A stretch of DNA of 54,434 nucleotides from Deltaproteobacteria bacterium (GTDB lineage: Bacteria > Myxococcota > Myxococcia > Myxococcales > 40CM-4-68-19), in assembly GCA_025358085.1 (NCBI GenBank), contig JANYKT010000055.1:1-54434 (forward strand), in the 5' to 3' direction. Below the pieces are notes generated by a model, which was not told where the DNA came from, did not search any database, and was given only the letters and a program-made list of their open reading frames with translations. Both the position numbers and the translations under genes were made by a program. Below are positions 21,114 to 29,757 of this stretch, piece by piece (positions within the stretch are counted from its first letter, which is position 1; the number at the start of each line of letters is the position of its first letter).

Positions 21114-22625
21114 TTAGTGCTTGGCGTGGCACCGCGTGCAGACGTCCATCTTCGTCTCGCCGCTGAGCCACAGCTTGGGCCTGTTGCTGCTGTGAGGGTC
21201 GTGGCAGGACAGGCAAGACAACGTCTTGCCCGGCCGCGCCGGGTCGGGCTTTCCTTCCATCGGATGAATCTTTCCGTCGAATGAAACGAAGACGTGGTCG
21301 CCGGTGATCTTCGCGTGGCAGGTCAGACAAAGCTTGTTGCCGGTCGCCTTGAGCAGCTTGTCGTCGTTGGAGCCGTGCGGGTCGTGGCAGCCGACGCACC
21401 CGAACTGCGTGAGCGCCGGGTGCACGTTCTTCTTGATTGCTATGGCCTCATGGCAAGTCTGGCAGAGCTTGTCTTTCGGGCTGGTCAGGTTGGCCGCGTT
21501 CTCCGACGAGTGCTGCTCGTGGCACATCAGGCACAGGCCGCGATCGACCGGGTAATGCACGCTCTTGCGTCCAGTCGAGTCGTCGGAATGGCAGCGAAAG
21601 CACATGTCCGAAACCTTCGCGTCCCGGACCAGCCCATTGTTGTTGGACGAGTGCGGATCGTGGCAGGTGGTGCAGCGCCCGAGCACCACGGCGCTGTGGA
21701 CGTGCTTGTCCTCGTCGAGACGCGCGTGACATTTGTAGCAAAGCGTCGGCGGCGGGACCTTGAGCAGCTTGGCGTTGTCGGACGCGTGGTGCTGGTGGCA
21801 GTCGGTGCAGTCCCCGCCCGATACCGCCTTGTGCACGGTCTTCAGCGTGAGGTCGATGACCTTGCTGGGCATGCCCGGCTTTCCCGACTGCTTCGGGTCA
21901 TGGCACTTGAGGCACAGCGCTTTGCCGGGCTCCAGCGTCTGCGCTTTGTTGTCGCTCAGGTGCGGGTCGTGGCAGCCGAGACAGTTGCCGGAGGTCACTG
22001 GAGAATGGACGCTCTCGCCTTTGGTCAGCTTTGCTTTGTCGTGGCAAGCGAAACAAAGCAGTTCGCGCTTGTCGATGAGCAGCGGCTTTGCCTCGCCCGC
22101 GTGCGGGCTGTGGCACCCGAGGCACTTGCCCTGCTTGACGGCGGTGTGAATGAACTTGGCGTCATCGAACCTGGCGTGACACTTGGCGCAGAGCGCCTCG
22201 ACCGGGAAGGTCTTGAGCAGCGAAGGATTCTTCGACGCGTGCGGGTCATGGCAAGCAACGCAGCCCGAGGTCTTGATGACCGGGTGCAGCGGCGTCACCG
22301 CGGTCACGTCATGGCACTTGGTGCACAGCGCCGGCTGCTCGGCCTTCAGCTTCCAGGCCGGCCCCGCGGGGCTCTGGCATTTGCCAGCCACGCCTGGCGC
22401 CGCGACGTGGCACGAGTCGCACTCCCCGCTTCGAGCTGGCTTGTGCGCTTTGAGATCCGTGAGCATCGGCGCGTGGCAGCTGAGGCAGGCATTGAGGTCG
22501 GCTCCGCGCGCCGGAGGGACGGCTACGACAGGCGTCGCGGCCGCATCGGCCGGGGCTGGTTCGCCCGCGACGGCCGCATTGCCCGCGGCCGCCAGCAACA
22601 CGATTGCGAAAAGCGGCGCCAGCAT
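21114..22625 (-). CDS. 19-heme doubled-CXXCH cytochrome c
   Basis: A 503-residue exported cytochrome (signal MLAPLFAIVLLAAAGNAAVAG) with 19 CXXCH sites, about one heme per 25 residues. It is built from repeated pairs of the type CxxCHDPHASxN...LCxKCH (doubled CXXCH, paired cytochrome family). Each pair is followed by an HxxV/HP segment giving distal ligands. Such proteins act as long periplasmic or surface heme wires. The gene starts an operon with the NHL gene. The ATG at 22625 lacks a Shine-Dalgarno sequence, and a stop codon lies in frame nine bases upstream, so no longer start exists. A sigma54-like site lies at 22639-22654. Confidence 0.93.
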   Translation of the reverse strand: MLAPLFAIVLLAAAGNAAVAGEPAPADAAATPVVAVPPARGADLNACLSCHAPMLTDLKAHKPARSGECDSCHVAAPGVAGKCQSPAGPAWKLKAEQPALCTKCHDVTAVTPLHPVIKTSGCVACHDPHASKNPSLLKTFPVEALCAKCHARFDDAKFIHTAVKQGKCLGCHSPHAGEAKPLLIDKRELLCFACHDKAKLTKGESVHSPVTSGNCLGCHDPHLSDNKAQTLEPGKALCLKCHDPKQSGKPGMPSKVIDLTLKTVHKAVSGGDCTDCHQHHASDNAKLLKVPPPTLCYKCHARLDEDKHVHSAVVLGRCTTCHDPHSSNNNGLVRDAKVSDMCFRCHSDDSTGRKSVHYPVDRGLCLMCHEQHSSENAANLTSPKDKLCQTCHEAIAIKKNVHPALTQFGCVGCHDPHGSNDDKLLKATGNKLCLTCHAKITGDHVFVSFDGKIHPMEGKPDPARPGKTLSCLSCHDPHSSNRPKLWLSGETKMDVCTRCHAKH

Positions 22626-22638
22626 TCGAGTTCAAAAG

Positions 22639-22654
22639 AGCAAGAGACATGCCC
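22639..22654 (-). promoter_or_regulatory. Candidate sigma54 promoter of the 19-heme cytochrome operon
   Basis: Minus-strand GGGCATGTCTCTTGCT matches TGGCACG-N4-TTGCT except at T1 and C6. The expected transcript start (about 22628) is only about three bases before ATG 22625, so the message would be nearly leaderless, or the site is fortuitous. An inverted repeat GCGCAGGA/TCCTGCGC (22709-22716, 22735-22742) lies upstream between the divergent promoters and could be an activator site. Confidence 0.5.
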
Positions 22655-22807
22655 GGAGTGTGAGAGGCCCCGCCAAAGAGCGCTCTCTCCTGTGGGCCGA
22701 TGGACCAGGCGCAGGAAATGCGGTCAACACGCGCTCCTGCGCAGTTCTTGCGGCTGGCCTCTATCCGGCCAATCGGGCGCTGCCAGCCCGCGCTGCACCG
22801 GTGTCGC

Positions 22808-22823
22808 TGGTCCGAACCTTGCT
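22808..22823 (+). promoter_or_regulatory. Candidate sigma54 promoter of the kinase/regulator operon
   Basis: TGGTCCGAACCTTGCT fits TGGCACG-N4-TTGCT with two changes (C4, A5). The predicted start is near 22834, about 39 bases before ATG 22873. It implies self-activation by the encoded NtrC-type regulator. Confidence 0.55.
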
Positions 22824-22872
22824 GGAGAGCCGAGGAGAGAAGTGGCGGTGTCCGCATGCGCGAGGCCAGCAC

Positions 22873-24360
22873 ATGAGCTACATCCGGAGCATCTGGGCGC
22901 GCCTCGACGCGAGCGTTCGGGCTCGTGTGTTCCTCCCCTCCGCCCTGCTGTTCGCGGTGACGATGGCGACGATGGTCTTCGCGTCGGTGGAACTGCTCGG
23001 TAAAGACCTGGAAGTAGCAGCACACCAGCGTGCCGAGCTCTTCATCCACGTCGCGGCAGACGGCCTCACGGCAGCGATGATCCACTCGGGCGCGAACGCG
23101 TTGCCCGAGATGCTCACGGTGGTGAACCAGCATCGCGAAGAGATCATCTCGGTCAGCCTGCTTCGCGAAAACGGCGTCGTCATTTCGTCGTCGGACAAAT
23201 CGCTGCTGGAGACCTCGCCCTGGAGCGAGTTGCCGTCGAGGGACCGCGTAACGGTGGTGCCCGTCGACGCGAAGCAGTTTGCCGTGGTGCGCCCGATCGA
23301 AAACGAGGACCGGTGCGTGCGCTGCCATGGGCCGGTTTCCAAGCTCAACGGCTGGCTCGACGCGCGCTTCTCCCGCGAGCCGGTCACCAGCGCAAAGACG
23401 CTCCTCGCCGGCAAGCTTGCCACCGCGGCCGTCCCCTCACTGGTCGTCCTGCTCGCGATCGCCTGGTGGCTGCTCGGGCGCGAGGTCGTCAACCCGCTGC
23501 AGCGGCTGGTCCGCGCGATGCAGCGGGCAGCGGCGGGGGACATTGAGGTCGTCGCCAACGAAGGCCGTCCCGACGAGGTCGGGATCGCGGCTCGCGGCTT
23601 CGACGCCACGCTTTCGGCGCTCCACAGCAGCACGCGCGAATTGGAGAAAGTCTATGCAGACCGAATGGTGCGCGCCGATCGCTTTGCGGCAGTCGGCGAA
23701 ATGGCCACCGGACTGGCGCACGAGATTCGCAATCCATTAGCCGGACTCTCCGGGGCGCTGGAGCTTCTCGCGGAAGATCTCGCCTCCTCACCGCCGCAGG
23801 CCGAGGTGGTCAAGGAGATGCGCCACCAGATCGGGCGGCTGACGCAGACGATGGAGGGCCTCTTGCGCTTCGCGCGGCCGCCCCGTGCGCGCATGCGAAC
23901 CCTGGACGTGAATGCAGTGCTGGAAAACGTCCTCTTTCTCGTGCGCCAGCAACGGACCTCAAAGGCCACCATTCATATCGTCAGGCATTCCGAGCCTCTG
24001 CTGCCGCCGGTGGACGGCGACCCGGCGCTGCTCGAGCAGGTCTTTGTCAATGTCTGTCTCAATGCTTGTCAGGCAATGAATGGGGCTGGCGGAACTCTCA
24101 CCGTGAGCAGCCTTTTGCGCGACGGTCGCGTCATCATCGAGATCGCCGACAGCGGTCCGGGCATTCCAGAAGCGGTCCGCGCGCATATCTTCACGCCCTT
24201 CTTCACCACCCGCCACGATGGCAACGGTCTTGGCCTCGCCATCTCCGCCCGCATCGTCCTCGAGCACGGCGGACTGATCGACTTCAGCTGCCCGAAATCA
24301 GGCGGCACCATCTTCTCCGTGTCGCTGCCCATCGGCACGTCCATCGAACAGGCCGCATGA
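22873..24360 (+). CDS. Membrane sensor histidine kinase with a periplasmic c-type heme motif
   Basis: 495 residues. TM1 is at about 18-38. A periplasmic sensor region (about 40-180) carries DRCVRCHGP (CXXCH at 148-152), and TM2 is at about 183-202. Then come a HAMP domain, a HisKA domain with LAHEIRNPLAG (His283), an N-box (NVCLNACQAM), DSGPGIP and FFTTRHDGNGLGLAI. One CXXCH in the sensor domain implies a covalently bound heme, so the kinase may sense redox state or a gas at the periplasm; the ligand is unknown. The start at 22873 has GAGG upstream and places TM1 correctly. It overlaps the regulator gene by ATGA and is divergent from the cytochrome island, which it probably controls. Confidence 0.92.
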   Translation: MSYIRSIWARLDASVRARVFLPSALLFAVTMATMVFASVELLGKDLEVAAHQRAELFIHVAADGLTAAMIHSGANALPEMLTVVNQHREEIISVSLLRENGVVISSSDKSLLETSPWSELPSRDRVTVVPVDAKQFAVVRPIENEDRCVRCHGPVSKLNGWLDARFSREPVTSAKTLLAGKLATAAVPSLVVLLAIAWWLLGREVVNPLQRLVRAMQRAAAGDIEVVANEGRPDEVGIAARGFDATLSALHSSTRELEKVYADRMVRADRFAAVGEMATGLAHEIRNPLAGLSGALELLAEDLASSPPQAEVVKEMRHQIGRLTQTMEGLLRFARPPRARMRTLDVNAVLENVLFLVRQQRTSKATIHIVRHSEPLLPPVDGDPALLEQVFVNVCLNACQAMNGAGGTLTVSSLLRDGRVIIEIADSGPGIPEAVRAHIFTPFFTTRHDGNGLGLAISARIVLEHGGLIDFSCPKSGGTIFSVSLPIGTSIEQAA

Positions 24361-25772
24361 GCACGACTCCGCGAGTGTTGGTGGTGGACGACGAGAAGCT
24401 GATCCGCTGGTCGGTCAGCGAGCGGCTGACGAGGAAAGGCTGCCAGGTATCGGTCGCGGAAACAGGCGAACGCGCGCTGGAGCTGCTCGCCAGCGAGAAG
24501 CCGGAGGTGATGCTCCTCGATGTCCGGCTGCCGGGGATCGACGGCCTCGAGACGCTGCGTCGCGCGCTCGTGCTCCAGCCGGACCTGGTGGTGGTGATGA
24601 TGTCCGCCCACGGAACGGTTGATATCGCCGTCGAAGGAATGAAGCGCGGAGCAGTCGATTTCCTTTCCAAGCCATTCCCGCTGGCGATGCTCGATGCTGC
24701 GGTTGCGCGGGCCCATGCGGCCGCCGAGACGCGGCGGCTCCTCGCCGGCGCGGGCACGGAGCTCCTGACCGAGGCGAGCGAGGGCGGCCTGGTGGGCAGG
24801 TCTCCCGCCATCGAACGGATTCGCGCCATGGTGGGGCGCATCGCAAAAAGCGACTTCGCTACCGTGCTGGTCGAAGGCGAGAGCGGAACCGGCAAGGAGG
24901 TCGTCGCCCGCGCCATTCATATCCAGAGCGCACGGGCGTCCAAGCCGTTCCTCTGCGTGAACTGCGCCGCACTCCCGGAGCAGCTGCTCGAGAGCGAATT
25001 GTTCGGACACGAGCGCGGCGCCTTTACCGACGCGCGTGAGCAGAAGGTGGGGCTTTTCGAGGCCGCAGCCGGCGGGACGGTCATGCTCGACGAGGTCGGC
25101 GATATGCCACCGGGTGGCCAGGCGAAGCTGCTCCGCCTGCTCGAGAACCGGACCTTCCGCCGCGTCGGCGGCGTGTCGGAAATGCACAGCGACGTGCGCG
25201 TGGTGGCCGCCACCAATGCCGATCTCGAGCAGCGGGTGTCCGAGGGCCGCTTCCGCGCTGACCTCTATTTCCGGTTGAACGTGGTGCGGATCCAGATTCC
25301 GCCGCTGCGCGAGCGCGAGGAGGACGTGCCGCTGCTCGCGGCGGCCTTCATTGCCCGATACAACGAAGAGATGAAGCGGACGCTGCGCAGCATCTCGCCA
25401 TCCGCACTGGCACTGATGACAGCGTATCGCTGGCCCGGCAATGTTCGCGAGCTGCGCAATCTGATTGAACGCGCGCTCATCCTTCACGGGGAGTTCGACG
25501 AGCTGCGCCCGGAGCACCTTCCGGAGGCGGTCCGCGATGCCTTGTCCGCGGCGCACCCGGCCGCCGCGCACGCCGACCAGCCGATGACCGCGCCCAGCAC
25601 CCGCGCGGGCCCGGCTCCGGGTGTGCACCCCGCGCTCCTGGGGTCGATGGAGCGGCAGATGATTTGCGAGGCATTGGAGAAGAGCGGCGGAAATCAATCA
25701 GAGGCGGCACGGCTTTTGGGCATCTCGCGCGATACCTTGCGGTACCGACAGAAGCGGCACTCAATCGCTTGA
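24357..25772 (+). CDS. NtrC-family sigma54-dependent response regulator
   Basis: 471 residues: a receiver (about 5-118; acidic DDE at 11-13, phospho-site D55, K105), an AAA+ sigma54-activation domain (about 143-375; Walker A GESGTGK at 174-180, Walker B TVMLDEVGDM, R-finger region), and a Fis-type helix-turn-helix (SGGNQSEAARLLGISRDTLRYR). The sigma54-contact loop reads GAFTDA (221-226) instead of the usual GAFTGA, a variant known in some activators. It should activate sigma54 promoters after phosphorylation by the kinase encoded just upstream (ATGA overlap). Eight sigma54-like sites upstream of cytochrome, heme and signalling genes in this window are obvious candidate targets. Confidence 0.94.
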   Translation: MSTTPRVLVVDDEKLIRWSVSERLTRKGCQVSVAETGERALELLASEKPEVMLLDVRLPGIDGLETLRRALVLQPDLVVVMMSAHGTVDIAVEGMKRGAVDFLSKPFPLAMLDAAVARAHAAAETRRLLAGAGTELLTEASEGGLVGRSPAIERIRAMVGRIAKSDFATVLVEGESGTGKEVVARAIHIQSARASKPFLCVNCAALPEQLLESELFGHERGAFTDAREQKVGLFEAAAGGTVMLDEVGDMPPGGQAKLLRLLENRTFRRVGGVSEMHSDVRVVAATNADLEQRVSEGRFRADLYFRLNVVRIQIPPLREREEDVPLLAAAFIARYNEEMKRTLRSISPSALALMTAYRWPGNVRELRNLIERALILHGEFDELRPEHLPEAVRDALSAAHPAAAHADQPMTAPSTRAGPAPGVHPALLGSMERQMICEALEKSGGNQSEAARLLGISRDTLRYRQKRHSIA

Positions 25773-26526
25773 TGCCGTCGTACTTGCTTGAGTGCCTGAT
25801 TGCTTGATTGCTTGATCCCGTCGCGTGGTCTGCGTCGGGGTGCCGACAAACCAGAGCACCCGGCCGCCTCACCTCGCCTTGGCCGCGCCTGACCGAGCCG
25901 CGTCCAACCGCACTGCCTTGCCCGGCCGCCTCGCGGAAGGACGCACCTCGCTTCGCCTTCAGCCTCACCGGCTCGCCAGCCCCTCCCCCCGCCCGGACGC
26001 ACCTCGCTTCGCCTCGCCGCTTTCAACCGCACCGGCCTTCGCCCGGCCGTCTCGCCTTGGCCGCGCCTGACCGAGCCGCATCCAATCGCACCGCCTGACC
26101 GGCCTCCTCGCGTCGCAAGGACGCACCTCGCTTCGCCTTCGACCGCACCGGCTCGCCCAGCCCCCTCGCCCGGACGCACCTCGCCTCGCCGCTTTCAACC
26201 GCACGGCCTTCGCCCGGGCCGCCTCGCCTTGGCCGCGCCTGACCGAGCCGCATCCAATCGCACCCGCCTCGCCTAGCCGCACCGCCGCACCGCCTCGCCG
26301 GGCCGCCTCGCGTCGCAAGGACGCACCTCGCTTCGCCGCCTTCAACCGCACCGGCCTTCGCCCGAGCCGCCTCGCCTTGGCCGCGCCTGACCGAGCCGCA
26401 CCGCCTTGCCCGGCCGCCTCGCCGCTTTCAACCGCACCGGGCCTCGCCCGCCGCCTTGCCTTGGCCACGCCCGACCGGGCCGCGTTCAACCGCACCGCCT
26501 CGCCCGGCCGCCTCGCCGAAGTCACT
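25773..26526. repeat. GC-rich imperfect tandem repeats (about five units)
   Basis: Units begin at 25873, 26051, 26223, 26371 and 26455 with CTCGCCTTGGCCGCGCCTGA (last unit diverged). They measure about 178, 172, 148, 84 and 70 bases and shorten by internal deletion. Each holds subrepeats such as GGACGCACCTCGCTTCGCC and CGCTTTCAACCGCACCGGCC. Just before, at 25780-25815, is a short TTGCTTGAT run. The stretch is almost free of stops on the minus strand only because of composition; no gene is supported. It lies between the regulator and the first RAYT gene. Confidence 0.75.
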
Positions 26527-27141
26527 TCAGCTGGTGCCGTAACAGCCGACACGCAGCAGCCACGTTTCGGGCCCTGCGACCGGCGCGGCGGGCCCAGGCG
26601 AGTTGGCTAGATAGCGCATTGAACTGAATGGATCGATGAAGGCGGCGCTGATCTTCTCGCCCCAGGCGCGCGCATGATGCGCAAAATTCATCAGGACATA
26701 GCGCAGCGCATGGGCGGCCTCGCGGGGCGATTTCAGGATGTGCGCGTGATAGCGATCGGCGAAGACGCGACCCTTGCGCTTCATCATTCGGTTGAGCGCC
26801 CTCGCGAGCCGCACTTCGAGCCCCTTCATCCCGCGCGCGAGCGACCCTTTATCCGCTGCCTCGACCAGCAAATGCAGATGATTCCCTTGCACCGAGTAGT
26901 GGACGAGCCGGAACCCGAACCGTTCGCGCCCGGCGTGGAACGCCGGCTCCAGCGCACGAAGGGCCCGGAAGCTGCGCAAGTTCCAGCAGCCTTTCGCGAC
27001 CCGCAGCGTGACGTGGACCGGGTGGCGCGGGGCCAGCTCGGCTCGTTGCATGTGCGGCATGGCCCGGCTCTTCGCGCGCTTCCGCCCGGCCCCCGCGCGC
27101 CGGCCACCCCTCAAATGAAGATTCAGCTCCGTCTGCATCAT
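26527..27141 (-). CDS. REP-associated tyrosine transposase (RAYT, Y1/IS200-like)
   Basis: A 204-residue Y1_Tnp-type protein. It has a basic N-terminus (GGRRAGAGRKRAKSR), first strand HPVHVTLRV, the HUH metal-binding motif GNHLHLLVEA near residue 87, and MKGLEVRLARALNRMMKRKGRVFADRYHAHILKSP with the Tyr-containing helix. RAYTs are single-copy housekeeping-like transposases that act on REP hairpins. A REP-like hairpin (27226-27250) lies just upstream. A shortened paralogue follows at 27729-28193 in the same orientation. It appears intact. Confidence 0.9.
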   Translation of the reverse strand: MMQTELNLHLRGGRRAGAGRKRAKSRAMPHMQRAELAPRHPVHVTLRVAKGCWNLRSFRALRALEPAFHAGRERFGFRLVHYSVQGNHLHLLVEAADKGSLARGMKGLEVRLARALNRMMKRKGRVFADRYHAHILKSPREAAHALRYVLMNFAHHARAWGEKISAAFIDPFSSMRYLANSPGPAAPVAGPETWLLRVGCYGTS

Positions 27142-27728
27142 TTGATTATGGCGGACAATGGGTAGAAGTCAAGCGCAGCAGGTCCACACCGGGTACATCA
27201 TAGTGCCTGGTGCCAGCGTGCCCAGTGCCAGCGTGCCCGGCCCGCTGGCATTTCCCAGCACATGCACGCGCTTCCGCCGGAAGCGCCGACGGAAGCCCGG
27301 CGATGACAGTCGCGCGAGCTGTTTGTCGAGCGCAGGCGCGTCCACGAGATACCGACCGGTATAGCGGGCGAGCAACCCGAGTAAGGAAACTGCAGCGGTA
27401 CGTGCGCGCGAAAGCGAGCGCGAAGCGCAGCGACAACACGAGTGTGAAAGCGGCGAAGGCGATGGCAAGGAGCGTCGCCCAGGCGCCCGGGCTTTTTTTC
27501 GCAAATTGACCGGATTCCGCCGCCAGACGATCGAATACTGACGACGGAGGATATGAGTGCGGCTCGATACAATGCTTCGGTCGACCAAAGTGCGCGGCCA
27601 CTGCGTTGGCATGTGTTCGCAGGGTTGAATCGATATCCTTCAGGGAGCGATGTCTGGTGGATCGGGACCCGCGGCGTTACCGCGGGTGGCCGGTGCAGTG
27701 AATCAACGGTGCCCTTCATTGAACCGCT
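27142..27728. other. Intergenic stretch with REP-like hairpin
   Basis: Contains direct repeats GTGCCAGCGTGCCC at 27210-27223 and 27225-27238. A stem TGCCAGCG / CGCTGGCA (27226-27233 with 27243-27250) has a 9-base loop, a size and position typical of REP sequences served by the adjacent RAYT. GTGCCAGCGT recurs at 28251-28260 upstream of the second RAYT gene. No convincing gene was seen; open frames here lack recognisable domains or good starts. Confidence 0.5.
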
Positions 27729-28193
27729 TCAACTCGCGCCCTGCCACCCCACGCGCAGCAGCCATGTCCGGGGGCGGGCGACCGGCGCTCCATCTCCGGG
27801 AAGGGTGGCGAGGTAGCGGATTGAGCTGAGCGGATCGATGAAGTGCGCGGACAACCGCTCGCGCCAAGCCTGCGCGTGATGGGCGAAGTTCGTCAAGACA
27901 TAGCGCAACGCTCGTGCGGCCTCGCGAGGGCTCTTCAGGACGTGCGCGTGGTAGCGGTCGGCAAAGACGCGTCCTTTTCGATTCATCATCCTGTTGAGGC
28001 CCCGCGCGGCGCGAGCCTCGAGTCCCTTCATCCCGCGGGCGAGCCATTCCTTGCTATCGGCTTCCACCATCAAGTGCAGGTGAATACCCAGAACGGAGTA
28101 ATGAACGAGCCGGAACCAGAAGCGCTCGCGCCCGGCGTTGAATGCGCTCTCGAGCACCCGCAACGCGCGATGGAAGTCCGGGTCCGTTTGCAT
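27729..28193 (-). pseudogene. N-terminally deleted RAYT paralogue
   Basis: 154 residues very similar to the RAYT at 26527-27141 from RERFWFRLVHYSV onward, including IHLHLMVEA, MKGLEARAARGLNRMMNRKGRVFADRYHAHVLKSP and the WLLRVG end. About 45 residues are missing after the initial MQTD, including the first core beta strand (HPVHVTLRV in the full copy). Loss of that strand should disrupt the catalytic fold, so it is probably inactive even though the frame is open. It likely arose by duplication and deletion. Confidence 0.75.
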
Positions 28194-28309
28194 CAATTGA
28201 TTAAAGCATACATATGGGAAAAGTCAGGCGGGGCCTGCAATCGGCCCTCTGTGCCAGCGTGAATTGGTGCCTGCACCCGTAAAACCTGGGCACGGTGCGC
28301 GGAGGGCCA

Positions 28310-28740
28310 ATGGCCAAGCGGTCTTCGCCTGCGTACAAGGATAAAGGCGATGACTGGCCGCGATACAGCGAGCGCGCGGCCGATCTCCCAGGACAGCGGG
28401 CTCTCGCAGGAGACGCTCTCGCGAAGGCTGCGGGATGCGCACAATCTGCCGCTGATACCATCCAGCAAGGAGCTGCCGAAGAAACGATCGGTCGAAGACA
28501 AGGCCCTTGTTCTAACCGAGACCGCGAGTTGACTGGCGCCGAGCTGGGTGAATACCTTGAGCGGCGAGGCTTGCGACTCGCCGGATCTCGAACAGTGGCG
28601 CATAGCGCTCGGAGATGAGCGTGGCGCGGCGGTCGCGGTGCAGGTCCGAAGCCTCGAACGCGCTCTTGGCGCCCATTGCACTCAATACGTTGCTGACACC
28701 TATAGTCGCCAGTGCGGCCTGACTCGACAACTTTCTTAAC
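28310..28740 (+). pseudogene. Degenerate IS3-type transposase OrfA remnant
   Basis: Pieces in two frames together read like the DNA-binding subunit of an IS3-class transposase: GLSQETLSRRLRDAHNLPLIPS...KKRSVEDKALVLTETAS (frame of 28350), then LTGAELGEYLERRGLRLA (other frame), then DLEQWRIALGDERGAAVAVQVRSLERALGA (first frame again). At least two frameshifts separate them and no OrfB follows. It is an old insertion remnant. Confidence 0.65.
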
Positions 28741-28766
28741 GCCCACCCAGGGTATTGAAGGTTCCG

Positions 28767-29200
28767 GTGCCCTGGATAGCGACCTGTCCGATGAAGCAGA
28801 GAATGCAGTTCGTGATTGAATGGCGGGGCGGGACGAGGAGCATAGCTGCGCTCTGCCGGACCTTCGGCTTCGTCCGCGAGGCCGGTGCAGCTCGCCCAGC
28901 GGGCTGCCCCCGAGCGAGACCGGCTACAAGTGGATGAGGCGGTTTTCGCTCGAGGCCCGTCGGGGTCCCTCGAAGAACATCCGCGGCGCCGGCAATCGCC
29001 ACCGTAACGGCCCGGCGGGGCTGCTCCCTTGGCCGTCGGCATGTCCAGTGTCGCGCGCTGGCAAAGCGCCCTTGAGCGCGCTCGCCACGAGCGCCATCCC
29101 ACGCGTTCTCGCTCCACTGGTCTCGGGACCACCCGTAGATGCGCGCAAATCTCGCGCGCCAGTCTTCAGGAGCGCAGATTTTTCGCCGCTGACCGCTCGC
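28767..29200 (+). pseudogene. Degenerate IS481-type transposase remnant
   Basis: The start VPWIATCPMKQRMQFVIEW...SIAALCRTFG, followed in another frame by SETGYKWMRRF and then by ALERARHERHPTRSRSTGLG, follows the N-terminal order of IS481-family transposases (helix-turn-helix, TGYKWLRR, HPTWGPRKL). There are several frame changes and no DDE domain, so it is non-functional. It ends next to the Rieske operon promoter. Confidence 0.6.
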
Positions 29201-29228
29201 CGGGCAGCAGTCCGAGACCGCAGCCCGC

Positions 29229-29244
29229 TGGCCCCGCAATTGCT
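29229..29244 (+). promoter_or_regulatory. Candidate sigma54 promoter of the Rieske/cytochrome b operon
   Basis: TGGCCCCGCAATTGCT matches TGGCACG-N4-TTGCT except at A5 and G7. The predicted start is near 29255, 23 bases before ATG 29278, with GGAGG correctly inside the leader. Confidence 0.6.
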
Positions 29245-29277
29245 CTTGCCGCGGGGGAACCGCAGTGGAGGCACCTG

Positions 29278-29757
29278 ATGCCAGACGAAGGTTGTCCGCT
29301 CAAAAAGAAGCGCTCGCGCCGGGGCTTCATCGACATCATGCTCGGGCTCGGCTTCATGGGCTCCACGGCCAGCGTGGTCTACCCGGTGCTGCGGTACCTG
29401 AAGCCGCTCGGACCCTCCGGTGCCCAGGGGCCGATGAAGCTCACCAAAGAGGACCAGGCCAAGCTCGAGCGCGAGCACATGCTGATCGTGCGCTCCGGCA
29501 CCACTCGCATCCTCGTCTTCGAGGACGGGCAGCAGAAGCTGCGGGCGCTGGACGCGCGCTGCACCCATGAGGGCTGCACGGTGCAGTTCGTACCTGGTGA
29601 ATCGCTGATCTGGTGCGCCTGCCACAACGGCAAGTTTGATCTCGACGGCCGCGTGCTCTCCGGTCCGCCGCCCCGGCCGCTGGCTCAATATTCATGCACG
29701 CGTGAAGCCGATGGGTCGCTGGTCGTCAATACCGACCGCAAGAAGGAGGAAGCATGA
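29278..29757 (+). CDS. Rieske iron-sulfur protein of a menaquinol-oxidising bc-type complex
   Basis: 159 residues. The N-terminus KKKRSRRGFIDIML is a Tat-like signal anchor (SRRGF), followed by one TM segment. The Rieske cluster motifs are CTHEGC and CACHNGKFDLDG, with the [2Fe-2S] ligands Cys-X-His and Cys-X-X-His near residues 97-120. It sits on the periplasmic face and takes the first electron from quinol. The start at 29278 has GGAGG seven bases upstream. The stop overlaps the cytochrome b start by ATGA, so the two are a complex. Confidence 0.94.
   Translation: MPDEGCPLKKKRSRRGFIDIMLGLGFMGSTASVVYPVLRYLKPLGPSGAQGPMKLTKEDQAKLEREHMLIVRSGTTRILVFEDGQQKLRALDARCTHEGCTVQFVPGESLIWCACHNGKFDLDGRVLSGPPPRPLAQYSCTREADGSLVVNTDRKKEEA

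Noticed and set aside
25873-26526. Regularly spaced repeats that could suggest a CRISPR array
   Set aside because: Units are 70-178 bases, adjoining and imperfect, with no constant short repeat plus unique spacers, and there are no cas genes.
25965-26552. A 195-residue open frame on the minus strand across the tandem repeats
   Set aside because: It is low-complexity Ala/Arg/Gly text with repeated blocks, no domain and no ribosome-binding site; it is open only because of the GC-rich repeats.
27146-27601. A 151-residue open frame between the two RAYT genes
   Set aside because: It overlaps the REP-like hairpin, lacks a ribosome-binding site, domains and consistent codon use.
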